Shown here one piece after another: positions 26,050 to 34,394 of a DNA stretch of 64,000 nt. Below the pieces are notes generated by a model. The model was not told the DNA's origin, did not search any database, and saw nothing but the letters and a program-made list of their open reading frames with translations. Location of the stretch: positions 3,472,001-3,536,000 of the forward strand of contig NZ_CP053660.1 of the NCBI RefSeq assembly GCF_013177455.1, in the 5' to 3' direction. How positions within the stretch are numbered: the first letter of the stretch is position 1; the number at the start of each line of letters is the position of its first letter. The DNA is from Nocardioides marmotae (GTDB lineage: Bacteria; Actinomycetota; Actinomycetes; Propionibacteriales; Nocardioidaceae). Position numbers and translations under genes: made by a program.

Positions 26050-26445
26050 ATGAGCGACGACACACGCAGCAGCGTCCCGCTGGCCGAGCTCGCCGGCGGC
26101 AAGGTCCGCCTCGTCGGGCAGTGGGTGGTCGGCCTGCGGCGGACCACCGACGCCGCGGACCCGACCGCGCGGACCGGCGAGCCGTTCGCGGTCTCGCGCC
26201 GGTGCCGCCACCAGCTGGCCGACCTGAGCAAGGGCCACGTCGACGAGGACGGCTGCCTGGTCTGCCCCTGGCACCAGAGCCGGTACGACGTGAGCACCGG
26301 CGCCATGGTCGACGGCCCGCGGGGCTTCCTCGGCTACCACGGCCCGGCACGCGGCTACCGCCAGTTCGTGGCGGCGTACGCGAAGGTGCTCAAGCTGCGG
26401 ACGGGCCGCGCACGCGTCGTGGACGACCGGGTCGAGGTCGACTGA
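26050..26445 (+). CDS. Rieske 2Fe-2S domain protein
   Basis: A 131-residue soluble protein. The cluster ligands fit a Rieske site: Cys52-X-His54 in RCRHQ and Cys72-X2-His75 in VCPWHQSRYD. No catalytic oxygenase domain is attached, so it resembles stand-alone ferredoxin-type Rieske proteins such as those serving oxygenases or reductases. The ATG at 26050 is chosen because residues upstream of it are encoded by the repeat cluster. It is followed after 33 bases by a kinase-like gene. Confidence 0.85.
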   Translation: MSDDTRSSVPLAELAGGKVRLVGQWVVGLRRTTDAADPTARTGEPFAVSRRCRHQLADLSKGHVDEDGCLVCPWHQSRYDVSTGAMVDGPRGFLGYHGPARGYRQFVAAYAKVLKLRTGRARVVDDRVEVD

Positions 26446-26478
26446 GAGCTGCCGGGGACCGACCGGCAGAATGATCCG

Positions 26479-27081
26479 GTGCGCGCCCGGGTCATCGTCC
26501 TCGCCGGTCCCTCGGGATCGGGCAAGTCCCGGCTCGCGGCTCGGATGGGGCTGCCGGTGCTGCGGCTCGACGACTTCTACAAGTCCGGCGGCGATCCGAC
26601 GCTTCCCCGGATCACCCACGGCGCCAACGCCGGCCTCGTCGACTGGGACCATCCCGACTCCTGGTTGCCCGAGGACGCGATGAGCACCATGCGCGAGCTG
26701 TGCGAGCACGGCCGCGCCGAGGTGCCGATCTACGACATCGCCCAGGACGGCCGCTGCGGCTGGCAGACCCTCGACCTCGACGGGTCACGGTTCTTCGTCG
26801 CCGAGGGGATCTTCGCCCCCGACGTCGTGCAGCCCGCCCGCGAGGCGGGCATCCTCGCGGCGGCGTACTGCATCCGCCGCTCGTCCCTCCGCACCTTCTG
26901 GCTGCGCCTCCAGCGCGACCTGCGCGAGCGCCGCAAGCCCCCGCTGGTGCTGGTGCGCCGCGGGCTGGCGCTCATGCGCGCCCAGCGCGAGGTGATCGCC
27001 GGGGCGGTCGCCAAGGGCTGCACCCCGGTCACCCCGGACGAGGCGTGCGCCGACGTCGACCGGCTGGTCGCCGGGCCGTGA
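26479..27081 (+). CDS. uridine kinase-like P-loop protein
   Basis: A 200-residue P-loop kinase. Walker A is GPSGSGKS at the N-terminus, and LRLDDFYKSGGDPTLP resembles the nucleoside-binding segment of uridine kinases. The IYDIAQDG loop and FVAEGIF (Walker B-like) follow, then a lid with RDLRERRKPP. Phosphorylation of a nucleoside is likely but the substrate is uncertain. The GTG at 26479 starts four residues before the P-loop strand. It overlaps the next gene by four bases (GTGA), so the two are translationally coupled. Confidence 0.75.
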   Translation: MRARVIVLAGPSGSGKSRLAARMGLPVLRLDDFYKSGGDPTLPRITHGANAGLVDWDHPDSWLPEDAMSTMRELCEHGRAEVPIYDIAQDGRCGWQTLDLDGSRFFVAEGIFAPDVVQPAREAGILAAAYCIRRSSLRTFWLRLQRDLRERRKPPLVLVRRGLALMRAQREVIAGAVAKGCTPVTPDEACADVDRLVAGP

Positions 27082-27590
27082 GCCTCCCCTGGGGCGCCAC
27101 GCTGCGCCAGCCCGACCCGCTCTCGTGCGGGGCCTCGGTGCTGGTCGTGGCGCGGATGCTCGCCGAGGAGGAGTACGCCGCGCGAGCCGCCCGGGCCTTC
27201 CCCGCCGAGGTGCTCGCGCTGCACCGGCGGGTCACCGGTCCGCGCTCGCGCGACGGCCGCGCGCAGCTGCCGTGGCCGCGCGCGATCGGCACCCCGCCGT
27301 GGGCGGTCGCCCGCGAGCTCGCGCTCGTCACCGGCGTGCCCCACCGGGTCCGCCCCGCCCGCTGGTCGACCCTTCACGACGCACCCGGCCCGGTCGCGCT
27401 CTACGTCGGCAACCGGTGGCTGCCGCGCCACGTCGTCCTCGTGCTGGCCGTCGACGAGGAGCGGCTGCGGCTCTACGACCCCGCGGTCGGCGGCCCCGTC
27501 GCCGTCACCCGGCGGGCCTTCGAGGCCCGCCGGCTCCGGGTGGCCGGCTGGGACCGGCCGTGGTTCGCCGTCGTGCCCGCCCGCGGCTGA
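27078..27590 (+). CDS. peptidase C39-like / papain-fold protein
   Basis: A 170-residue protein with a papain-like Cys-His arrangement: a Cys in QPDPLSCGASVLVVARML near the N-terminus, a His in LPRHVVLVLAVD and an Asp in LYDPAVGGPV. This order fits the C39-like family of bacteriocin-processing or related cysteine peptidases. There is no signal peptide or ABC domain. The GTG start overlaps the kinase-like gene by four bases; why these two are coupled is unclear. It converges with the DUF559 gene. Confidence 0.6.
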   Translation: MSLPWGATLRQPDPLSCGASVLVVARMLAEEEYAARAARAFPAEVLALHRRVTGPRSRDGRAQLPWPRAIGTPPWAVARELALVTGVPHRVRPARWSTLHDAPGPVALYVGNRWLPRHVVLVLAVDEERLRLYDPAVGGPVAVTRRAFEARRLRVAGWDRPWFAVVPARG

Positions 27591-27612
27591 GCCCCCGCTC
27601 GCAGCCCGCTCA

Positions 27613-27660
27613 GGACGTCATGCGGACGGAGCAAGCGGGTGCTCACTCCGCATGACGTCC
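27613..27660. repeat. 48-nt hairpin, copy 1 (3' of the DUF559 gene)
   Basis: GGACGTCATGCGGA pairs perfectly with TCCGCATGACGTCC, then after a 2-bp mismatch GAGCA pairs with TGCTC around the loop AGCGGG. It is 46/48 identical to the hairpin at 28705-28752 and in the same orientation. It covers the end of the DUF559 coding sequence and lies between two convergent genes, so it may also terminate transcription. Confidence 0.85.
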
Positions 27661-28575
27661 CACGCCGAGCGCCTCCCCGATCTGGCCGTAGAACGTGTCC
27701 GGCTCGAGTCGCAGCCCGAGCATCGGCACCCGCAGGACGCGGTCACCGGCGAGGACCAGGTCGTTGTGCCGGACGGCGTCGCCGACGACGTGGTCGACCC
27801 AGGCGTGCTGGATCCCGTCGACCTCGACGACCAGGCCGTGCTCGGGCCAGTACAGGTCGAGCACGTACCGGCCGTTGCGCCCCCGCCGCACCACCTGCCG
27901 CGCGGGCGCCGGCAGCCCGCGGCGCACCAGCTCCCGGACGATCGCCGCCTCGTCGAGGGTGCGGGCGCCCTCAAGGAGCTCGTGCACCACCTGCTGGACG
28001 AGCACCCGGCGCCGGTCCCGCCGCACCCGCAGCGCCTCGACGCCGACCTGCGGGGCCGTGGCCAGGCCCTGCTGCACCGTCAGCGTCAGGACGTACGCCG
28101 CCTGCCGGTCGGTCGCGGCCCACAGCGCCGCGCGGACCGCCGCGACCGCGGGCCTCGTGCGGGGCACGCCGGTCCCCACGACGTCTGCGGCGTCCCACCG
28201 CCGGGTCTGGCGGATGTCGTAGCGGCGACTGCGCCGCACCCGCGCACCCCGCGGGACCGAGACGCGGACCCGGTCCACGTCGTAGCGCTGCAGCCCGCCC
28301 GCGACCAGGGCGGACGCACCGTCCAGGCAGGCCCGCGGGCCGCCCTGGAAGACGGCGGCCCATCGGTGGCCCTCGTCGCCGAGCGCGGTGTTGTGCAGGC
28401 ACACCGACTGGTCGCCGACGAGCTGCCAACGGCCCGAGCGGACCTGCCCGCGCACCTGCCACCGGGTGACCCCGGCGGCGTAGAGCTGACGACGCGACAC
28501 GACACCGCCCTGACCCGCCGCGAGGCGGCGGGCGGCGACGAGGGCGGGCAGGTCGCGGGGCGGGACGGCGGGCAT
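27643..28575 (-). CDS. AbiEi-like / DUF559 nuclease-fold protein
   Basis: A 310-residue protein. The N-terminal part (about 15-60) resembles the winged-helix segment of AbiEi-type antitoxins (GGVVSRRQLYAAGVTRWQV). The C-terminal DUF559 domain has a Vsr/PD-(D/E)XK-like core: Asp240 in YVLDLYWP, Glu251-Val-Asp253 in VVEVDG and His257. Many such solitary proteins occur in actinobacteria with no known function; no toxin gene is beside it. Unusually, near-identical 48-nt hairpins bracket the gene, one overlapping its stop codon and one about 130 bases upstream of its ATG. The ATG at 28575 begins at the first conserved segment. Confidence 0.75.
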   Translation of the reverse strand: MPAVPPRDLPALVAARRLAAGQGGVVSRRQLYAAGVTRWQVRGQVRSGRWQLVGDQSVCLHNTALGDEGHRWAAVFQGGPRACLDGASALVAGGLQRYDVDRVRVSVPRGARVRRSRRYDIRQTRRWDAADVVGTGVPRTRPAVAAVRAALWAATDRQAAYVLTLTVQQGLATAPQVGVEALRVRRDRRRVLVQQVVHELLEGARTLDEAAIVRELVRRGLPAPARQVVRRGRNGRYVLDLYWPEHGLVVEVDGIQHAWVDHVVGDAVRHNDLVLAGDRVLRVPMLGLRLEPDTFYGQIGEALGVGRHAE

Positions 28576-28704
28576 GCGGTCACGCTCACCGACCGCCCCG
28601 ACGGCGAGGGGCGGGCCGCCGACGGCCTGGGGACGACGCTGCAGACCCGGCCCCGGTGGATGTCGGGTGGGCCGGAGGTGACCCGACCGCCGCGCCCCGG
28701 CTCA

Positions 28705-28752
28705 GGACGTCATGCGGACGGAGCAAGCGGGTGCTCCGTCCGCATGACGTCC
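28705..28752. repeat. 48-nt hairpin, copy 2 (upstream of the DUF559 gene)
   Basis: A perfect 21-bp stem (GGACGTCATGCGGACGGAGCA with its complement) closes the loop AGCGGG. It begins 30 bases past the add stop codon, where it could terminate add transcription. Its close identity to the 27613-27660 copy implies recent duplication or gene conversion. Confidence 0.88.
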
Positions 28753-28781
28753 GCCCCGGACGCCCCCGGACGCCCCGGACA

Positions 28782-29891
28782 TCAGCCCAGGGGGTCGACG
28801 CCGCCGGCGAGCGCGGCGTACCCCGGCTTGATCACCGAGGAGATCAGCTCGAGGCGCTGGTCGAAGGGCAGGAAGGCCGACTTCATCGCGTTGAGGGTGA
28901 ACCACTCCAGGTCGCGCAGGCCGTAGCCGAACGTCTCGGCGAGCAGCGCCATCTCCTGGGTCATGGAGGTGCCGCTCATCAGCCGGTTGTCGGTGTTGAT
29001 CGTGACCCGGAAGCGCAGCTGCTTGAGCAGCCCGATCGGGTGCTCGGCCATCGACGCGGCCGCGCCGGTCTGGAGGTTGGAGGAGGGGCACATCTCCAGC
29101 GGGATCCGCTTGTCGCGGACGTAGGCGGCGAGGCGGCCGAGCTCGATCGTGCCGTCCTCGGCGACCGTGATGTCGTCGATGATCCGCACGCCGTGGCCGA
29201 GCCGGTCGGCGCCGCACCACTGGATGGCCTGCCAGATCGACGGGAGCCCGAAGGCCTCGCCGGCGTGGATGGTGAAGTGGGAGTTCTCGCGCTGGAGGTA
29301 CTCGAAGGCGTCGAGGTGGCGGGTGGGCGGGTAGCCGGCCTCCGCGCCGGCGATGTCGAAGCCGGCGACGCCGCGGTCGCGCCAGGCGACGGCGAGCTCG
29401 GCGATCTCCATCGAGCGCGCCTGGTGCCGCATCGCGGTGAGCAGCTGACGTACGACGATCCGGTCGCCGGCGGCGGCGCAGCCCTCCTCGAAGCCCTGCT
29501 CCACCGCGGCGACGACCTCGTCGAGGCTCAGCCCGCCCTCGACGTGCTGCTCGGGGGCGTAGCGGATCTCGGCGTACACCACGCCGTCCGCCGCCAGGTC
29601 CTCCACGCACTCCCGCGCCACGCGGGTGAGCGCGGAGGCGGTCTGCATGACGCCGACGGTGTGGTCGAAGGTCTCCAGGTAGCGCTCCAGGGAGCCGGAG
29701 TCGGCCGACTCGGCGAACCAGCGGCCGAGCTCCTCGGCGCCGCCGTCGACGGGCAGCTCGTGGCCGCACTCGGCCGCGAGCTCGACGATGGTCTGCGGCC
29801 GCAGGCCGCCGTCGAGGTGGTCGTGCAGGAGGACCTTCGGCGCCCGGCGCACCTGCTCCTCGGTCAGCGGGGTGGGGGCACTATCTTGCAT
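28782..29891 (-). CDS. add: adenosine deaminase
   Basis: An enzyme of about 369 residues that deaminates adenosine and deoxyadenosine to (deoxy)inosine, which PNP can then cleave. The zinc and catalytic motifs are present: [10 protein letters not shown] at the N-terminus, [21 protein letters not shown] and [12 protein letters not shown]. The ATG at 29891 starts just before the conserved region; ATGs nine and 36 bases upstream are alternatives. It is divergent from the MaoC gene. A strong hairpin follows the stop. Confidence 0.93.
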   Translation of the reverse strand: MQDSAPTPLTEEQVRRAPKVLLHDHLDGGLRPQTIVELAAECGHELPVDGGAEELGRWFAESADSGSLERYLETFDHTVGVMQTASALTRVARECVEDLAADGVVYAEIRYAPEQHVEGGLSLDEVVAAVEQGFEEGCAAAGDRIVVRQLLTAMRHQARSMEIAELAVAWRDRGVAGFDIAGAEAGYPPTRHLDAFEYLQRENSHFTIHAGEAFGLPSIWQAIQWCGADRLGHGVRIIDDITVAEDGTIELGRLAAYVRDKRIPLEMCPSSNLQTGAAASMAEHPIGLLKQLRFRVTINTDNRLMSGTSMTQEMALLAETFGYGLRDLEWFTLNAMKSAFLPFDQRLELISSVIKPGYAALAGGVDPLG

Positions 29892-29959
29892 GCGGCCCAT
29901 CCAAGCACCCGGGCCGCGCACGGCCACATCGTCTTCCCGACCTTCACCGAGGAGCCACC

Positions 29960-30415
29960 ATGCGTACGTTCTCCAGCTTCGAGGAGGTCGCCGCGGCGGC
30001 CGGCACCGACATCGGCACGACCGACTGGGTGGAGATCGACCAGGACCGGGTGAACCTGTTCGCCGAGGCCACCGGCGACCACCAGTGGATCCACGTCGAC
30101 GTCGAGCGCTCGAAGAACGGCCCCTTCGGCGGCACCATCGCCCACGGCTACCTCACCCTCTCCCTCGTCCCGTGGCTCGGCAGCCAGGTCTTCTCCCTGG
30201 AGACCCCCGGCGCGAAGCTCAACTACGGCGTCAACAAGGTCCGCTTCCCCCACCCCCTGCTCGTCGGCAAGCGGATCCGCGGCCACGTCGCCTTCGGCGA
30301 GGTCACCGACATCCCCGCCGGCAAGCAGGCCGTCATCAGGTACACCGTCGAGATCGAGGGCGAGGCCAAGCCCGCCTGCGTCGCCGAGACGGTCGTCCTG
30401 CTGCTCGCCGACTGA
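29960..30415 (+). CDS. MaoC-family (R)-specific enoyl-CoA hydratase
   Basis: A 151-residue single hot-dog-fold hydratase. The hydratase-2 motif is clear: [18 protein letters not shown] with the catalytic Asp and His, followed by [12 protein letters not shown]. The closest remembered relatives are mycobacterial HtdZ (Rv0130) type proteins acting on 3-hydroxyacyl thioesters. The ATG follows GGAGCC. It is divergent from add and converges with the phosphonate-transporter operon. Confidence 0.88.
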   Translation: MRTFSSFEEVAAAAGTDIGTTDWVEIDQDRVNLFAEATGDHQWIHVDVERSKNGPFGGTIAHGYLTLSLVPWLGSQVFSLETPGAKLNYGVNKVRFPHPLLVGKRIRGHVAFGEVTDIPAGKQAVIRYTVEIEGEAKPACVAETVVLLLAD

Positions 30416-30447
30416 GCCCGAGCCCGGCCAGCCGCCCGGTCCGCCGG

Positions 30448-31020
30448 TCAGCCCCTGCGGCGGAAGAGGCGGCGCAGGCGCCTGCTTCGTCCCGGCGCCT
30501 CCTCGTCGACCGGCGCGAAGGACTCCGGCGAGGCGGCGTACCGCGCCCGCAGCGCCTGCTCGAGCGCGGCGTCGTCGGGCACCGCCCGGTGGTACGCCGC
30601 GTCCGCCTGCACCTCGAGCGCGGCCGGGTCGGCGCCGGCCGCCCGCGCCGCGCGACGGGTCTCGGCGAGGGCCTCGGCCGCGCCGTCGAGACCGAGCCAG
30701 CGGAAGCCGCGCTCGGCGGCGTCGACCTCCTCGGCGCTGCACGCGTCGGTGACCGCGTGCAGCAGGCCGCCATTCATCACCGGCCCGTGGACGGAGAGCA
30801 CGTCGGCCAGCGCGACGTCACCCGGCCCCGACCCCGGCCCGGACACCCACGCATCCACCGCCCGCTGCCAGATCAGGTCCGGCACGTCGTTCTCCGGGCC
30901 GTCGTGGGGCCCGTGGTGGTCAGGGTGGTCCTCCTGGCGCATCCGACCATCCTGCACGATCGCTGAGCGCCCGGCGAGCGGACGACCACGGCTCGACGCC
31001 GCGTCGGTGGCCACCGTCAT
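30448..31020 (-). CDS. DMP19/DUF4375-like protein
   Basis: A protein of about 190 residues, mostly helical and acidic with an Arg-rich C-terminus (GRSRRLRRLFRRRG). The VHGPVMNGGLLHAVTD segment and the following helix pattern resemble DMP19/DUF4375 proteins, which mimic DNA or bind other proteins in better-known cases; the match is weak. The ATG at 31020 overlaps the permease stop as ATGA, arguing for coupling to the transporter operon. An internal ATG at 30942 would give 164 residues and remove a poorly conserved leader. Confidence 0.55.
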   Translation of the reverse strand: MTVATDAASSRGRPLAGRSAIVQDGRMRQEDHPDHHGPHDGPENDVPDLIWQRAVDAWVSGPGSGPGDVALADVLSVHGPVMNGGLLHAVTDACSAEEVDAAERGFRWLGLDGAAEALAETRRAARAAGADPAALEVQADAAYHRAVPDDAALEQALRARYAASPESFAPVDEEAPGRSRRLRRLFRRRG

Positions 31021-32654
31021 CGCGTGCTCGACCGCACGGCGAGACTCACCAGGTCGACGACCAGGCACACGGCGACGAGCGCCAGCACGGTCGTCGTCAT
31101 CGCCGGGAAGTCGAACGCTGCCCGCTGCTGCTCCAGCAGCCGGCCCAGGCCGCCGGCGCCGACGATCCCGACGATGACGGTCTCCCGGGCGGTGACCTCC
31201 CAGCGGTAGAGGCTGTAGGCGATGAGCTGGCCGGCGGCCGCGGGCAGGGAGGCGTAGGCGAAGGCGGCCACCGGCGTCGCGCCGAGCCCGGTGAGCGCGT
31301 CGCGGGGACCGGGATCGAGCTCCTCGAGCACCTCGGCGAAGAGCCGGCCGAGGATGCCGAAGGTGTAGACCCCGAGGGCGACGGCGCCGGGCAGGGGGCC
31401 GGGGAGCATGACGAACAGGACGAGCAGCGCCCACACCGGCGGCGGCACGGCGCGGGTGACCAGGAGCAGCTGGCGGGCGACCCAGGCGGCGACCCGGCGC
31501 GGTGCGCTGGTGGCGCCCCGCGCGGCCACCAGGGCGACGAGCACGCCGGCGAGCGTGGCGATCGTGATCGCGACGACCGACATCTGCACGGTCTCCACCG
31601 CGGCGGCCAGCAGCTCGGACCACCCGCCGGCGGGCAGGGCGGGCGGCACCAGGTCGTCGACCAGCCGGGCCAGCAGGTCGGCGGTGTGCTCGGAGAACCA
31701 CCGCCCCAGGTCGGGATCGAGGTGCCGCACCGACGCCACGACGCCGGCCAGGAGCACGACGCCCGAGACCGCCCAGCGCCGCCGGGAGCCCCCGCGCCGC
31801 AGGTGCGCGCCCCACCGGTCGATGCCCGCGCCGAGCAGGACGAGCGCGTAGATCGACGTCCACATCCGCTCGTGCTGGGAGCCCTGGAACGCCAGGGACA
31901 GCTGCAGCCCCAGCCCGCCGGCCCCGATCATCCCGAGCACGACGGCCGAGCGGACCGAGCACTCCAAGCGGTAGAAGGCGTACGACGTGGCGCGCGGCAG
32001 CAGCGTCGGCAGCAGGCCGTAGGCGAGCGCGGCGGCGCGGCCCGCGCCCGCCTCGCGGAGGGCGTCGTACGGCGCCCGGTCGGCCTCGTCGATCAGCTCG
32101 GCGAACACCTTCGCCGTGATCGCCCCGAACGGCACCGCGATCGCCAGGACGCCGACCAGCGGGTCCCGCCCGAGCACGCTGAGCAGCAGCAGGGCCCAGA
32201 CCGCCTCGTGGACGCCGCGCGGCAGCGCGACCGTCGCCCGGGCCAGCAGCAGCCCCGCCACCCGCAGCACCCGGGCGACCCGCGACCCCGACGCGGGTGA
32301 CCACAGGGTCTGGCTCAGCAGCGGCGCCAGCACCACGCCCAGCACGACCGACAGCAGCGTGCCGAGCAGCGCGAACGCCATCGTCGTGGCCGCGGCGTCC
32401 AGCGTGGTGCGCAGGGCGGCGGCCGACAGGTCCGGTCGCAGCGCGGCGGCCCAGAACTCCCCGAAAGCCGGCAACCCGGCGGCGTTCACCACGCGGGGCG
32501 CCTCGGCCAGGAACGACCACAGCGACCAGCCGAGGAGCACGCACCACACGACCAGCCAGGTGCGGCCGGTCCCGGGCCACCACCGCCGGCGGGCCGGCCG
32601 CAGCTCTGCGGGGCCGGTCGCGTCGAGCGAGGCGACCGACGAGAGCTGGCTCAT
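31017..32654 (-). CDS. phnE: phosphonate-type ABC permease, two fused PhnE domains
   Basis: A 545-residue integral membrane protein containing two consecutive PhnE-like permease domains, about 20-290 and 300-545. Each has an EAA-type coupling loop: LREAGAGRAAALAYGLLP in the first, LTGLGATPVAAFAYASLP in the second. Each also ends with a similar GMIGAGGLGLQL or GIVGAGGLGRLL segment. PhnE usually works as two separate copies; here one chain makes the pore. It would import phosphonate, phosphite or a related oxyanion. The ATG overlaps the phnC stop by four bases. Confidence 0.85.
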   Translation of the reverse strand: MSQLSSVASLDATGPAELRPARRRWWPGTGRTWLVVWCVLLGWSLWSFLAEAPRVVNAAGLPAFGEFWAAALRPDLSAAALRTTLDAAATTMAFALLGTLLSVVLGVVLAPLLSQTLWSPASGSRVARVLRVAGLLLARATVALPRGVHEAVWALLLLSVLGRDPLVGVLAIAVPFGAITAKVFAELIDEADRAPYDALREAGAGRAAALAYGLLPTLLPRATSYAFYRLECSVRSAVVLGMIGAGGLGLQLSLAFQGSQHERMWTSIYALVLLGAGIDRWGAHLRRGGSRRRWAVSGVVLLAGVVASVRHLDPDLGRWFSEHTADLLARLVDDLVPPALPAGGWSELLAAAVETVQMSVVAITIATLAGVLVALVAARGATSAPRRVAAWVARQLLLVTRAVPPPVWALLVLFVMLPGPLPGAVALGVYTFGILGRLFAEVLEELDPGPRDALTGLGATPVAAFAYASLPAAAGQLIAYSLYRWEVTARETVIVGIVGAGGLGRLLEQQRAAFDFPAMTTTVLALVAVCLVVDLVSLAVRSSTR

Positions 32655-33409
32655 CGCGGCGCGGTGTCGTACAACGCGGCGCGCATCTCCTCGTCGACGT
32701 CCGACGCCGGCCGGTCGAAGACGACGCGCCCCTCGCGGAGCCCGACGACCCGGTCACAGCGGCGCACGGCCAGGTCGAAGTCGTGCAGGCTCACCAGCAG
32801 CGCGCGTCGCGGGGTGGCGACGGTCTCGCACAGCAGGGCGAGCACCTCGTCCGCGCGGGCGGGGTCCAGGCTGGCGACGGGCTCGTCGGCGAGCACCAGG
32901 TCCGGGCGCTGGACCAGCACCCGCGCCACCGCGACCCGCTGCTGCTCCCCGCCGGAGAGCTCGTCGGTCCGGGCGAAGAGCTTGTCGCCGATCCCGGTCT
33001 GCTCCAGCGCCGCCCGCGCGGTCTCCACCTCCCGCGGCCGCACCAGCGAGGCCAGCGCCCGCGCGGTGGACCACCGGCCGAGGTGGCCGGCGTTGACGTT
33101 GTGCACCACCCGCAGCCGCCCGACCAGGTGCAGGCGCTGGTGCACGGTGCCGACCCGGCGGCGTACGGCGGCCAGCCCACCGGCCCCCAGCCGCGCCAGC
33201 GGCCTGCCGAGCACCTCCACCTCGCCGGCGTCCTGGCGCACCGCGGCGGTGCACAACCGCAGCAGCGTGCTCTTGCCCGCGCCGCTGGGGCCGACCAGGG
33301 CGACCCGCTCCCCCTCGCGCACCACCAGGTCGACGCCGCGCAGCGCGGGCCGCCCGTCGTAGGAGACGTCCACGCCGCGCAGCGCCACGACGGTCGCACG
33401 AGGGGTCAC
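32651..33409 (-). CDS. phnC: phosphonate-type ABC ATP-binding protein
   Basis: A 252-residue ATPase with Walker A GPSGAGKS, a Q-loop (TVHQRLHLVGRL), signature LSGGEQQR, Walker B LVLADEPVA and the switch His in SLHDFD. It drives the fused permease. The GTG at 33409 overlaps the phnD stop (GTGA) and begins four residues before the first strand; the longer open frame upstream is phnD read out of frame. Confidence 0.9.
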   Translation of the reverse strand: MTPRATVVALRGVDVSYDGRPALRGVDLVVREGERVALVGPSGAGKSTLLRLCTAAVRQDAGEVEVLGRPLARLGAGGLAAVRRRVGTVHQRLHLVGRLRVVHNVNAGHLGRWSTARALASLVRPREVETARAALEQTGIGDKLFARTDELSGGEQQRVAVARVLVQRPDLVLADEPVASLDPARADEVLALLCETVATPRRALLVSLHDFDLAVRRCDRVVGLREGRVVFDRPASDVDEEMRAALYDTAPR

Positions 33410-34338
33410 GAGAGCAGGCCGAGCCGCCGACCGATCTCCTCGACCTGCTCGTAGTCCTCCTCGGCGACCGGCACGAGCCCGCCCGCGCCGTACAGCGCCA
33501 GCACCTGCTCCTCCTCGGCCGTCGACCCGTCGAGGTCCAGCAGCGCCGCGCGCAGGTCCTCGGTGAAGCCGGACCCGAAGCGCTCGTCGAGCCCCGGCCC
33601 GCCCAGCCAGTGGTAGTCGCTGTAGCTCGGGGTCGTGAAGACCTCCACGACCTTGTCCAGGTCCACGGTGCCGGCCTCCTGACGGGCCTCCCACACCTGG
33701 ACGTTGAGCACGCCCGCCTCGTAGGAGCCGGCCTCGACCAGGTCGATGGTGACGTCGTGGGAGCCGGAGAAGCCCGGCCGGCCGGCGAAGTCCTCCGCGC
33801 TGTCGACACCGGCCTCGGCCAGGAAGTACTCCGGCATCAGCCGCCCCGACGTCGAGGACTCGCTGCCGAAGGTGAACCGGGTGCCCTCCAGCGCCGTCAG
33901 CCCGGCGACGTCGTCGACCGGCTCGACCCCGGCCTCGGCGTTGGCGATGAAGACGCTTCGGAAGTCCGCGTCGATGTCGCGCTGGGCGAGCAGCGCGGCC
34001 CCCGGCGTCTGCTGGCGCGCCTGCGCCCCGGTCAGCCCGCCGTAGAAGACCGCGTCCAGGTCACCGGCGCGGAAGAGGCTGACCGACGCGGCGTAGTCGG
34101 TGACGGGGACGTACTCGACCTCGACGTCCAGAGCGTCGGAGAGGTACGCCGCCAGCGCCCCCTCCCGCGCCTCCAGCTCGGCCGGGTCCTGGTCGGGGAT
34201 CGCGCTGATCCGCAACGTCGGCCGCTCCGAGCCGCCGTCGGCCCCGCTGCTCCCGCACCCGGCCAGCACGGCGGCCCCCAGGAGCGAGGCGACGACCAGC
34301 AGACGGGGACGGGCGTTCGCACGGGGCACGGGATCCAC
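33406..34338 (-). CDS. phnD: phosphonate-type substrate-binding lipoprotein
   Basis: A 310-residue PhnD/PtxB-family binding protein. The lipobox is LAGC. The fold markers are RISAIPDQDPAELEAREG, VEYVPVTDYAASVSLFRAG (first lobe), VFYGGLTGAQARQQTPGA, and RFTFGSESSTSGRLMPEYFL, where Ser/Thr residues would hold the oxyanion. The ligand could be a phosphonate, phosphite or methylphosphonate. No C-P lyase or phosphite dehydrogenase lies in the window. The GTG at 34338 opens the operon phnD-phnC-phnE-DMP19. Confidence 0.88.
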   Translation of the reverse strand: MDPVPRANARPRLLVVASLLGAAVLAGCGSSGADGGSERPTLRISAIPDQDPAELEAREGALAAYLSDALDVEVEYVPVTDYAASVSLFRAGDLDAVFYGGLTGAQARQQTPGAALLAQRDIDADFRSVFIANAEAGVEPVDDVAGLTALEGTRFTFGSESSTSGRLMPEYFLAEAGVDSAEDFAGRPGFSGSHDVTIDLVEAGSYEAGVLNVQVWEARQEAGTVDLDKVVEVFTTPSYSDYHWLGGPGLDERFGSGFTEDLRAALLDLDGSTAEEEQVLALYGAGGLVPVAEEDYEQVEEIGRRLGLLS

Positions 34339-34394
34339 CTTCGATCAGCGACGGTGCCGCCACGCTAACCCACACCGGGATGCGGGCGGCCGGG

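Noticed and set aside
27643..28575. AbiE toxin-antitoxin pair
   Set aside because: No AbiEii-type nucleotidyltransferase toxin is adjacent; only the antitoxin-like fold is present.
27613..28752. Insertion sequence with the hairpins as terminal inverted repeats
   Set aside because: The hairpins are in direct orientation, no transposase motif is present, and no target-site duplication is visible.
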